Source: JAVJSD01 sp040219575
Lineage (GTDB): Bacteria > Planctomycetota > Planctomycetia > Pirellulales > Pirellulaceae
DNA length: 64,000 bases
NCBI GenBank assembly: GCA_040219575.1
Contig: JAVJSD010000044.1
Coordinates: 1 to 64,000 of the forward strand
Direction: 5' to 3'
A program made the translations under genes and the position numbers. Below are positions 50,146-57,851 of this stretch, piece by piece (the first letter of the stretch is position 1; every line of letters starts with the position of its first letter). The notes below the pieces were generated by a model, which saw only the letters and a program-made list of their open reading frames with translations, did no database searches and had not been told where the DNA came from.

Positions 50146-50193
50146 GTTGGCTCTCCGAGAAAAAGCACGTAAACAGCACGAGCGAAGGAGTCT

Positions 50194-50991
50194 TCAGCCG
50201 CCCGTGATCGTGACGCCGTTCTTGCGATACTTGTCGTACTGCAGGTAGACGTCGTACAACGCTTTGTTCTTGGTCTTCAGCGCGTCGGCGTTTTTGGCCT
50301 CGGCCGAACGTTCGACGACCTTGCCCTTCTCGTCCTTCTCCAGAACCGTGACCTTCACGCGCTGGGCATCATCCTCGATCACGATCTGCCGACCGTCGCC
50401 GTGCACGACTTGAACCAGCCGGGCCGCTCCGTTGACCTGCGTGGTGATGATCTGCGAGCCCTTGCCGATCTGAATCTGACCGCCGGCGATTCGCACGCCG
50501 TTGGCGCCCGCAATGCGGATTCCCCCGCCCCCCTGAATGCCCCCGGGACCGATGCGAATTCCGCCTCCCCCCGGCGCCGGCTGCTCCTTCGGTTTGGGCG
50601 GATTGAGCGCCGCACTGGCCCGTCGCGCGGCAAGCGCATTGCCTCCGTTGGCGACGGACTCCAACGCCTCACGGGCGGCCGCCTTGGTCGCCTCCTCCTC
50701 GCTCGCCAGCAGTCGCTGGAGGAGCTCCAACGAGCGGATCATCGTCTCCCGCTCGGAACTCTGCGCCGATTTCGTGAGCGCCGCGATCGCCGACTTGCCG
50801 GCGTCCGCCAACTTCTGACTGGCGGCGCGACGCACCGAGAAGTCCGGGCTCTCCAAATCGCCGATCCAATCCGCGATCTGCTGCGACGTAGCCGCCGAGG
50901 AGGACGTCTCCGACTCTTCGGATCGCGCGATCGGGCTGGTGATGAACGATGCAAAAACCAGGACGCCGCCCAGCAAGAGAAACCGAATCAT
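50194..50991 (-). CDS. Secreted HEAT-like / Gly-rich hypothetical protein
   Basis: This 265-residue protein of unknown function has a signal peptide (LLLGGVLVFASFITSPIA). An alpha-helical repeat region follows (about 35-125, IADWIGDLESPDFSVRRAAS and REALESVANGGNALAA, HEAT-like). A Gly/Ile-rich linker with GGGIRIGPGGI and GGGIRIAG repeats comes next. A beta-rich C-terminal part ends YLQYDKYRKNGVTITGG. The start at 50991 gives the signal peptide; a longer frame upstream is antisense to the ceramidase-like gene. Similar helical repeat proteins are common in planctomycetes. Confidence 0.78.
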   Translation of the reverse strand: MIRFLLLGGVLVFASFITSPIARSEESETSSSAATSQQIADWIGDLESPDFSVRRAASQKLADAGKSAIAALTKSAQSSERETMIRSLELLQRLLASEEEATKAAAREALESVANGGNALAARRASAALNPPKPKEQPAPGGGGIRIGPGGIQGGGGIRIAGANGVRIAGGQIQIGKGSQIITTQVNGAARLVQVVHGDGRQIVIEDDAQRVKVTVLEKDEKGKVVERSAEAKNADALKTKNKALYDVYLQYDKYRKNGVTITGG

Positions 50992-51182
50992 CGCGCTGCT
51001 CCCTGCCTGAAAAGGTACGTGCCGACCTCGTATCACCCTACGACGCACCGGCGCGAATGTCACGACCTTTGTCGAGCAACCCGCGGCGTCGCCGCTACAA
51101 GCTCGACGCGCAAGCGAGTGTGTCGCAGTTCCAGACCGCCGAAAAACACACTTGCTTGCGCTGCGTGCTCGTATATCCGTCG

Positions 51183-52583
51183 CTACTTGCCTTGCGTGTG
51201 GAACGTTACCGGCAGCAGGCCTCGTGTGGTGTCGAGGATGATGTCTTCCAACTCCGGCGCGAAACGCGTCGGCTTGCCGTAGTAAACCATCGAGAAGTCG
51301 GCCTCGTAGCCGCCCTCGCGAAGGATTCGCTTCGAGGGAATGTAGCACGGCACGTCGTTGGCGTAAGCCGTGATCCACAGCCGGTCGTCGTCGAACGCCG
51401 ACTTCATGCGAATCGCGTAGTCGACCACCACCTCGCCGGCCAGGAACACCATCGCCAAGTCGTCGCCGAACGTCCAGGTGGAGATCGTGTAGGGAACCTT
51501 GTCGGAGATTGTCCGGCCCGATTCGAGCTGCGCCAGGAACGATTCGGCGTGGGCCGCCTGCTGCGGCCGACCTTGTTCGATTTGTTTCCGCCATTGCTCT
51601 TTCGTCGGCAACGTGTCGAGCGGCAAATCGACGACTTTGAGCCGGCAGGACAGCGACGTCGCCAGCGGGGTGCGCTCGCCCTTGAGCAGGCGGTTCACTT
51701 CCTCGGCGATGACGCGTCCGTGCCGCTTGGCCATTTCCAGTTCGCCGCGCGGATTGGGATTCGCATCGGCGCCGCAGCCGATCGAGATCACCGCTACGGC
51801 ACCATCATGATCGGCCTCCAAATAGTCCTGCGCGTAGCCGGCCCAATCGCCCGAGATGCGATTGAAATCGCCTCCCAGCGTGGTGCAGTGGCAGGCGTAA
51901 TTGGCCAGCACGGCGATCAGCTTGCCTTCGGCGTCGTGCGCCGCCAGGATCGGCAGGCTGTGGTCGACCGGGCCGTCCGGTTGCGTGCCGAAGCCGGTCC
52001 ACGCGCCGTCTTTCAAGACGCGGCGATTCCCCGCCACCGCCGCTTTGCCGCTCGCCCACGAAAGCCGAGCCGGCCGGCGATTCTTGACGGCTTGCCGAGC
52101 CGCCTGCACGATCTTCTCCGCCAGCGCCGCGGTGTAGTCGTCGATGTGCTTTTGCTCCTCCGGCGACAGTGCTTTGGCGAAGATGAACGGCGCGAAGCCG
52201 TTGATTTGCGGCGCCGTGTGCGAATGCGTCGAGCAGATCACGATCCGCTCGCGAGGGATGCCCGGCTCGCGCCCGAGTTGCTCGACGACCTGCGCGACAA
52301 CCGGCGCGGCCGCACCGCAGTTTTCGACATTCACAATCACCGCCGGGTGCGCCGACTCATCGTCGCCGCCGATCGCCAGCGCCCGGGCCCAGATGTGCGT
52401 CTCAACGTCGTCGGCCTCCATGCCGCGGCTGCCGTAGCCCGACAGGCGAATCGAATGCTGCGGCGTGATGTCGACTTTCGCCGCACCGACGGTGGTGAGT
52501 TCCGGTGGTTTCTCACCACAAGCGGTTCCGGCAAGCGAAACGAACAGGGCCAGAACAAAGAAGAAGGCGGCGAAACAACGCAT
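51183..52583 (-). CDS. Secreted neutral/alkaline ceramidase-like protein
   Basis: This 466-residue protein has a signal peptide (FFFVLALFVSLAGTACG). The mature part resembles the N-terminal catalytic domain of neutral/alkaline non-lysosomal ceramidases, which release fatty acids from ceramides. Zinc-site segments are VICSTHSHTAPQ and NYACHCTTLGGDFNRISGDW, plus SIGCGADANPNPRG. The family's C-terminal Ig-like domain is absent, which is normal for the many shorter bacterial homologues that may act on other amides. I am confident of the family, not of the substrate. Confidence 0.85.
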   Translation of the reverse strand: MRCFAAFFFVLALFVSLAGTACGEKPPELTTVGAAKVDITPQHSIRLSGYGSRGMEADDVETHIWARALAIGGDDESAHPAVIVNVENCGAAAPVVAQVVEQLGREPGIPRERIVICSTHSHTAPQINGFAPFIFAKALSPEEQKHIDDYTAALAEKIVQAARQAVKNRRPARLSWASGKAAVAGNRRVLKDGAWTGFGTQPDGPVDHSLPILAAHDAEGKLIAVLANYACHCTTLGGDFNRISGDWAGYAQDYLEADHDGAVAVISIGCGADANPNPRGELEMAKRHGRVIAEEVNRLLKGERTPLATSLSCRLKVVDLPLDTLPTKEQWRKQIEQGRPQQAAHAESFLAQLESGRTISDKVPYTISTWTFGDDLAMVFLAGEVVVDYAIRMKSAFDDDRLWITAYANDVPCYIPSKRILREGGYEADFSMVYYGKPTRFAPELEDIILDTTRGLLPVTFHTQGK

Positions 52584-52801
52584 GGGAGCGACTCCGGAGA
52601 GATGGACACGCAGATTCGAACCTCCATCCTAGATGTCGTCTTCGACAGAATCCAGCGTCGCGGCCCTTGCTCGCTGTCCGTGACTTCCTCGTGGACGCAA
52701 TTCGCACGTCGAACAGGTTCCGTTACAATCACGTTGCGGTATTGGGACCCATTCATCCGAAACAGGCGATACACCTGCAATCTTCAACCCAGAGGCCACC
52801 G

Positions 52802-53014
52802 GTGCAAGCGAGTACGTACGTGGTGAGGTTCGTCGCACTCTTTCTGGCAGTCGTCGGAACGATCGGGTTCCTGTATGGCGCGCTTGGTGCCTCTCGTAAC
52901 ACGCGTCCGATCTGGGACATGGCTCCCTACATACCTATCATGCTCCAAGCTGCGTTGGCCATCGGGCTGAGTTGTCTACTTTATCTCTTCTCCTCACGAG
53001 ACACGGCAGGATGA
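52802..53014 (+). CDS. 70-residue two-span membrane protein
   Basis: The frame starts at GTG with VQASTYVVRFVALFLAVVG and has two hydrophobic helices (about 8-28 and 46-64, PIMLQAALAIGLSCLLYLF). It ends with a TGA that overlaps the ATG of the next gene (ATGA at 53011-53014). That overlap and the helices support a real gene. Family is unknown. Confidence 0.6.
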   Translation: MQASTYVVRFVALFLAVVGTIGFLYGALGASRNTRPIWDMAPYIPIMLQAALAIGLSCLLYLFSSRDTAG

Positions 53015-53832
53015 AACTGGGACTCATCAACTCCGCCTGGGTGCAGGCGAATCAACCGACGGTTTTCGGTCTGCAGAAGACCAAGGAAATCGGCTTCGAC
53101 TGCGTCGACATCTTCGTCGATCCGCTCGATATCGACATTCGCGAGCGGCGGCTGATCAAGGACGAGTGCGACCGGTTGGAGTTGCCGATCGTCTCGATCT
53201 GCTGCGTGGCGGTGGGACTCGTCGACTTCAATCCCAGCGTGCAGCGATTCCATCTCGATCGCGTGAAAAAATACCTGGACCTCGTCTACGAGTACGAGGC
53301 GGACAACCTGCTGCTGGTGTTGGGCGAGTACATCTGGCAGCAGGAGGTGATTCCGCCCGAGGAGCAGTGGCGAATCGGCGTCGAGAACTGCCGCCGGCTG
53401 GGCGACTATGCGGCGGAGTTGGGCGTGAAGATCGCGCTCGAACTCGAACCTTTCAAGCTGTCGCTCGTCAATTCCGTCGATTCGATGGCGCGTTTCCTGG
53501 CCGATTGCGACCACGAGGCGGTGAAGGCCAACATCGACGTCTCGCACCTGCTGCTGGCCGGCGTCGCGCCCGAGGAGTTGCGGCGACTCTCCGGACAGGC
53601 GATTCACGTACACATCTCCGATTGCGACGGCAAGGTGCACGGCGACTTGCCGCCGGGGCGCGGCGTGGTGCCCTTCGCGCCGTACCTGGAGGAAATCAAG
53701 AAGCTCGGCATCGACGGCGCGATCTCGATCGAACTCGAGTACTCCCCCGAGCCCGACCAGATCGTCGAGTGGGTGACCGAGGCTTACCGCGAAACCGACA
53801 AACTAATGCAAGCCGCCGCCCTGCGCGGTTGA
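53011..53832 (+). CDS. Sugar phosphate isomerase/epimerase (cytoplasmic TIM barrel)
   Basis: This 273-residue xylose-isomerase-like TIM barrel has no signal peptide, unlike the two exported relatives in this window. Metal-site segments are IALELEPFKLSLV, KANIDVSHLLLAG, IHVHISDCDGKVHGDLPPG, and GAISIELEYSPEP. The start ATG at 53011 overlaps the stop of the small membrane-protein gene. A D-tagatose-3-epimerase, hydroxypyruvate isomerase or myo-inositol-catabolism role is possible. Confidence 0.87.
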   Translation: MKLGLINSAWVQANQPTVFGLQKTKEIGFDCVDIFVDPLDIDIRERRLIKDECDRLELPIVSICCVAVGLVDFNPSVQRFHLDRVKKYLDLVYEYEADNLLLVLGEYIWQQEVIPPEEQWRIGVENCRRLGDYAAELGVKIALELEPFKLSLVNSVDSMARFLADCDHEAVKANIDVSHLLLAGVAPEELRRLSGQAIHVHISDCDGKVHGDLPPGRGVVPFAPYLEEIKKLGIDGAISIELEYSPEPDQIVEWVTEAYRETDKLMQAAALRG

Positions 53833-54113
53833 TTGTTGCCTGCAGGAGCTTCGCCGGAAGGGCTGTCCGCAGATGACGCAGATTTCCGCAGATTGGCGCG
53901 GTGAGGTAGTGAACGGCAACCGAGAAGGCGAAGGGAATCGAACAAGCGAAGCACCTGCGATCGAGATTGATTATGCAGCCGTGAAAGTAGAGGCATGGTG
54001 AAAGCTTTGTCTGGCGGTCATGATCCGATCCTTGTCCTTGTATAGCGACTAATCTGCGGAAATCTGCGTCATCTGCGGACAACCTCTTCCCGCCAGCGCG
54101 CTGCCGCCTGGAA
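53833..54113. repeat. Long inverted repeat with perfect 31-nt arms
   Basis: Positions 53864-53894 (beginning TGTCCGCAGATGACGCAG) and 54051-54081 (ending ATCTGCGGACA) are perfect reverse complements over 31 bases with a 156-base spacer. No gene is seen inside. It lies between a plus-strand TIM-barrel gene and the minus-strand porin gene. Confidence 0.85.
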
Positions 54114-54151
54114 CAAGAAAACGCGGCGGGACCACTGGGGTCCCGCCGCGT
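54114..54151 (-). terminator. Strong hairpin terminator of the porin gene
   Basis: The arms ACGCGGCGGGACC (54121-54133) and GGTCCCGCCGCGT (54139-54151) form a 13-bp stem with a 5-base loop. Read on the minus strand, it is followed by TTTTCTTG. It lies about 110 bases after the porin stop. Confidence 0.85.
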
Positions 54152-54263
54152 ATTGACGCTGCGTCCGCATCCTGGCCGTGCGACGCAATGACGAGAACCG
54201 CCGCAGCGGCTCTCGCCTTTCCCGGCATGCGCCGAGTGTCAGCACTCAAGGTTGGGAGAATGC

Positions 54264-55457
54264 TTAGTAGGTCAAGATTCCGTCGATGCCGAAGGTGAAC
54301 AGGCTGTTGCGCGTGTTCGCCATCGCGACGGGGTCGAAGTCGTACGCCTTGCCGGCGGTGTAGGGAGCGAACCAGTCCCAGCGAAGTTCGGGACGCAGGA
54401 TGAAGTTCTGGATCGGCTTCCAGTTCACACCGGCGGTCATGGCGTAGTAGTCGCCATTGCCGTTGGCGACGCGGGCGCCGTTGGGGTCGGCGAACCATTC
54501 AGTACGCGTACCCAGCGACCAATTGTCGTTGAGCGTGTAGATCATGTACTGGTTGAGGCCGTACCATTGGGCGCTGCCGCCGCCGGGCAGGGCGGTGTTG
54601 GTGCCGAAGTCGTGCTGCGAGATCGACTGCAGGTTTTCGGTCAGCGCGACATCCAGCACCCAACTGTTCATGTAGATGTTGCCGACGTTGCCGCCGACCG
54701 TGGTGCCGTTGCCCATGTTGCCGGCGTTGCAGGCCCAGGTGAGCGCGATGTCGTCGGTCAATTGCAGGCCGACGCCGCCCAGGAACGTGCCGGCTTCGAA
54801 GAAGTTGTCGAAACCGCTGTCCCAGCCGAACGTGTAACCGCCGTACAGCGTGACAAAGTCGCCCAGCGCGTAGGTGCCCAAAGCACCCGTGTGGGTGAAC
54901 GGCTCGCCGTAATTCATCGTGTAGGCGTGCGAGTAGAAGAAGTTGTCGGGAGCGGTCACCACTTCGTAACCAATGATCGTGTAGAAGTGGCCCACCTTGA
55001 CGCTGAGGTCGTTGACCGCGAACTCACCGTAGATCTGCGGGATGGCGGAACCGTAGTCCTGCCGGTTGTTGCTCGTCCACAGGAAGTCCCAACCGCCGTC
55101 GCCGAAGGACGAGGTGTCGGGGGCGTCCGAACCGAACACATAGTCCACGCGGAAGCCGACGTCGAACATCTGCTCCGACGTGTCCACGTCGCGGCCGACG
55201 AAGCCCCAAATCTGATTGAAGACGAAACCGTCCGACGGCGTATTGAACGGGGCCGAACGGGCGGCGCCCGCCGTCTTATTGCCGTGGGCGTTGAAGGTCT
55301 GCCCACCGTTGAGCCAGCCGCCCGCGTAGATGCTCAGGGCGTTGTCGCCCGGAAACAGCTGGAAGGGACCATCGTCTTCCTGCGCCGACGCGGCGGTAAA
55401 GAAGAACCCGAGTAGGAGGAATTGCGCCGCTAACGCGGCGCGGACGAACAATCTCAT
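54264..55457 (-). CDS. Outer-membrane beta-barrel porin
   Basis: This 397-residue protein has a Sec signal peptide (RAALAAQFLLLGFFFTAASA). A barrel of alternating aromatic/polar strands follows, such as ALSIYAGGWLNGGQTFN, VGFRVDYVFGSDA and VTLYGGYTFGWDSGFDNF. It is rich in Gly, Asn and Phe with no Cys in the strands. The C-terminus ends FGIDGILTY with a terminal aromatic, as is typical for porins. It resembles the planctomycete outer-membrane beta-barrel porin family. The ATG at 55457 follows AGGAG. It ends with a strong hairpin terminator. Confidence 0.88.
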   Translation of the reverse strand: MRLFVRAALAAQFLLLGFFFTAASAQEDDGPFQLFPGDNALSIYAGGWLNGGQTFNAHGNKTAGAARSAPFNTPSDGFVFNQIWGFVGRDVDTSEQMFDVGFRVDYVFGSDAPDTSSFGDGGWDFLWTSNNRQDYGSAIPQIYGEFAVNDLSVKVGHFYTIIGYEVVTAPDNFFYSHAYTMNYGEPFTHTGALGTYALGDFVTLYGGYTFGWDSGFDNFFEAGTFLGGVGLQLTDDIALTWACNAGNMGNGTTVGGNVGNIYMNSWVLDVALTENLQSISQHDFGTNTALPGGGSAQWYGLNQYMIYTLNDNWSLGTRTEWFADPNGARVANGNGDYYAMTAGVNWKPIQNFILRPELRWDWFAPYTAGKAYDFDPVAMANTRNSLFTFGIDGILTY

Positions 55458-55932
55458 GGCTTGCACTCCTTGCAGAGCCGAAGGTCGGGACGCGAGATCG
55501 CCTGACGACGAGCGCAAAAGGGCTGAGTCGTACAGCGCCGGCATGTCCCGCCTTGAACAGCCGTGCCGAAGTGGTCGTAAGGCTTCCACCGAGGGAAACT
55601 TGATCGCTGTCCATCGCCTCCTGCTAAAGAACGAAGATGGAAAAGTAGGTGATCCGTTGGACGTAGCATCGGCGAGACTTGCGTGCAGATTTGATCGATC
55701 CATAGCGAGAGGTCAGGGTTTGCGCAGCCCGCAGACTCGCGACAGGTTCTCCCCCGGCCCCAAACTGCCAGGTCGCGGCTCGAAGCGGGCTGAATCAGGG
55801 GCCAAATCCGCCGCGACGCGGAGAATTGTTGGAAATTCGTGGCGGAAGTGCCGAGACGCGCCCTTCCCGCACGGCCGAAAGTCTTTTATATTCCGAGGTT
55901 TGCCCCATACCGACCATCCAGGCTGATCCGTC
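55458..55932. other. Divergent promoter region between porin and rpmI
   Basis: I see no gene. The porin start lies at one end and rpmI at the other, so the promoters for both are here. The AT-rich TTTATATT at about 55886-55893 is a plausible -10 element for the rpmI operon, but no matching -35 is obvious. infC, usually just before rpmI, is absent. Confidence 0.4.
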
Positions 55933-56136
55933 ATGCCCAAGCAAAAAACCCACAAGGGAACCAAGAAGCGGTTCCGACTGACCGCCAAAGGCAAGGCGAA
56001 GCATCGCCAATCCGGCACCAGCCACTTGGCGGCCCGTATGTCGAACAAGCGGAAACGCAACCTCCGCGGCACCAGCGTGGTGGACAAGACCGTCACGGCG
56101 GCGATTCAAGAGGCGCTCAACGGTCACAGCTACTGA
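55933..56136 (+). CDS. rpmI: 50S ribosomal protein L35
   Basis: This 67-residue basic ribosomal protein starts MPKQKTHKGTKKRFRLTAKG and has the L35 core AKHRQSGTSHLAARMSNKRK with the RNRLRG-like segment NLRGTS. Its position before L20 is the usual order. Upstream infC is missing, so the common infC-rpmI-rplT order is broken here. Confidence 0.95.
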   Translation: MPKQKTHKGTKKRFRLTAKGKAKHRQSGTSHLAARMSNKRKRNLRGTSVVDKTVTAAIQEALNGHSY

Positions 56137-56335
56137 GTCGAGTTGGTTTCGCTCGTAACCCGAGCCATTCCCGGCCCCAGCGCGTGAAATTCCGCGCGGC
56201 GGCAGGGCGGTCCTTCGCCGCACCGGCGGGGGCCGAAACGCGAGAGCCAGGCGCTCTCCCGCGCGTGGGCGAATAACACTGTCGCGATGTGCGACAGGGC
56301 CTTATCGTGCCTACTGAAAACGACGGACGATTTCG

Positions 56336-56692
56336 ATGAGAACGGTCAAAGGCGCGGCCCGCACCCGGGCCAAGAAGCGGCTTTTCAAGAAGGTCAAAGG
56401 CTATCGCGGCGGACGCGGAAAACTGCTGCGAACGGCCAAGGAGACGCTGGTTCGGGCCGGCGCGTTCGCGTTTCGCGATCGCCGGGCGAAGAAGCGCAAC
56501 TTCCGACGTTTGTGGATCATCCGCATCAATGCGGCGGTTCGCGAGCGGGGACTGCGTTACAGCGAGTTCATCAACGGCTTGGCCAAGGCCAATCTCGAAC
56601 TGGATCGCAAGACGCTCTCGGAATTGGCGATCCACGATCCGCCCGCCTTCGATGCGGTGGTCGAGAAAGTGAAAGAAGCCCTGGCGGCCTGA
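56336..56692 (+). CDS. rplT: 50S ribosomal protein L20
   Basis: This 118-residue L20 contains ARTRAKKRLFKKVKGYRGGR, RAGAFAFRDRRAKKRNFRR and LWIIRINAAVRERGLRYSEF, the family signature. It lies 200 bases after rpmI, a longer gap than usual that may hold a leader for L20 autoregulation. No clear hairpin was picked out. Confidence 0.96.
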   Translation: MRTVKGAARTRAKKRLFKKVKGYRGGRGKLLRTAKETLVRAGAFAFRDRRAKKRNFRRLWIIRINAAVRERGLRYSEFINGLAKANLELDRKTLSELAIHDPPAFDAVVEKVKEALAA

Positions 56693-56810
56693 CGTCCGAA
56701 CCGACTGGGCGGCCGGCTTGTCGAGTTCCTGGTGGGCGATCTGTTCGTCGGCGCAGCGCTCAAGGCGCGAGCGACGCCGGTTTCCCCCGCATGACCGCGA
56801 CGTGGCAATC

Positions 56811-57833
56811 ATGGCGCTTGAGGAATTCCTGAAGCAACTCGACGACCTCGGCGGACAGGCCGAGGCGGCCTTCGGCGCGGCCGTCGACGCCGACGCCCTG
56901 GAGGCTGCGCGGGTTGAATTCCTCGGCGCCAAGAGCGGCCGGCTGAAGGCGGTGCAAAAACAGTTGGGCTCGGTCGACAAGGCCGACAAGCCCGCCGCCG
57001 GCAAACGCCTCAACGACGTCAAGAACCAGATTCAAGCGGCCTTCGAACAGGCGCAGCAGCGTCTCACCGGCGGCGCCGCCGCGGGCGACGGGGAACCGTT
57101 CGATCGTACGCTCCCGGGAATGCCTCGCCGCATTGGCCGCCTGCACCCGATCACACAGACGATCGAAGAGTTGAAGGACATCATGGGTCGCCTGGGATTC
57201 TCGGCGGCCGACGGCCCGGAGATCGAAGACGAATTGCACAACTTCGTCTCGCTCAACATTCCCGCCGATCACCCCGCGCGCGATCCGCTGGAGAACTTCT
57301 ACCTCAGCACGGCGCGCAAGACTTCGCGAGCCGAAGCGCCGTTGCTGCTGCGGAGCCAGACCAGCACCGTGCAGATTCGCGTGATGGAGAACACCCCGCC
57401 GCCGGTGCGGATCATCTCGCTGGGCCGCGTTTATCGTCCCGATACGCCCGACGCCACGCATTACCCGATGTTCCACCAGATGGAAGGTTTGTGGGTCGAC
57501 GAGCAAGTCACGATGGCCGACCTCAAGTCCGTTCTGCGACTGTTCGCCACCAGCTACCTGGGGGCCGACGTGCACGTGCGATTCCGCCCGTCGTTCTTCC
57601 CCTTCACCGAACCGAGCGTCGAGGCCGACTACCACTGGAACGATCAGTGGGTGGAATTCGGCGGCGCGGGGATGGTCGATCCCAACGTGCTTTCGGCGGT
57701 CGGCTACGACCCTGAACAGGTGACGGGCTTCGCCTTCGGCCTGGGCGTCGAACGCCTTTGCATGCGGCGCCACAACATCACCGACATCCGCGAGTTCTAC
57801 AAGAACGACGTCCGCTTCCTGCACCAATTCTAA
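56811..57833 (+). CDS. pheS: Phenylalanine-tRNA ligase alpha subunit
   Basis: This 340-residue catalytic subunit of the (alphabeta)2 synthetase starts MALEEFLKQLDDLGGQAEAA (coiled-coil N-terminus). It has class II motifs: motif 2 PVRIISLGRVYRPDTPDATHYPMFHQME and motif 3 GFAFGLGVERLCMRR. It is followed 18 bases on by pheT. Start 56811 was chosen over an upstream GTG frame. Confidence 0.96.
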   Translation: MALEEFLKQLDDLGGQAEAAFGAAVDADALEAARVEFLGAKSGRLKAVQKQLGSVDKADKPAAGKRLNDVKNQIQAAFEQAQQRLTGGAAAGDGEPFDRTLPGMPRRIGRLHPITQTIEELKDIMGRLGFSAADGPEIEDELHNFVSLNIPADHPARDPLENFYLSTARKTSRAEAPLLLRSQTSTVQIRVMENTPPPVRIISLGRVYRPDTPDATHYPMFHQMEGLWVDEQVTMADLKSVLRLFATSYLGADVHVRFRPSFFPFTEPSVEADYHWNDQWVEFGGAGMVDPNVLSAVGYDPEQVTGFAFGLGVERLCMRRHNITDIREFYKNDVRFLHQF

Positions 57834-57851
57834 CCGCGCCGCCACTGGATC

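Noticed and set aside
50992..51594. An N-terminal extension of the 50194-50991 protein
   Set aside because: It overlaps the ceramidase-like gene in antisense, has Arg-rich nonsense composition, and would bury the signal peptide.
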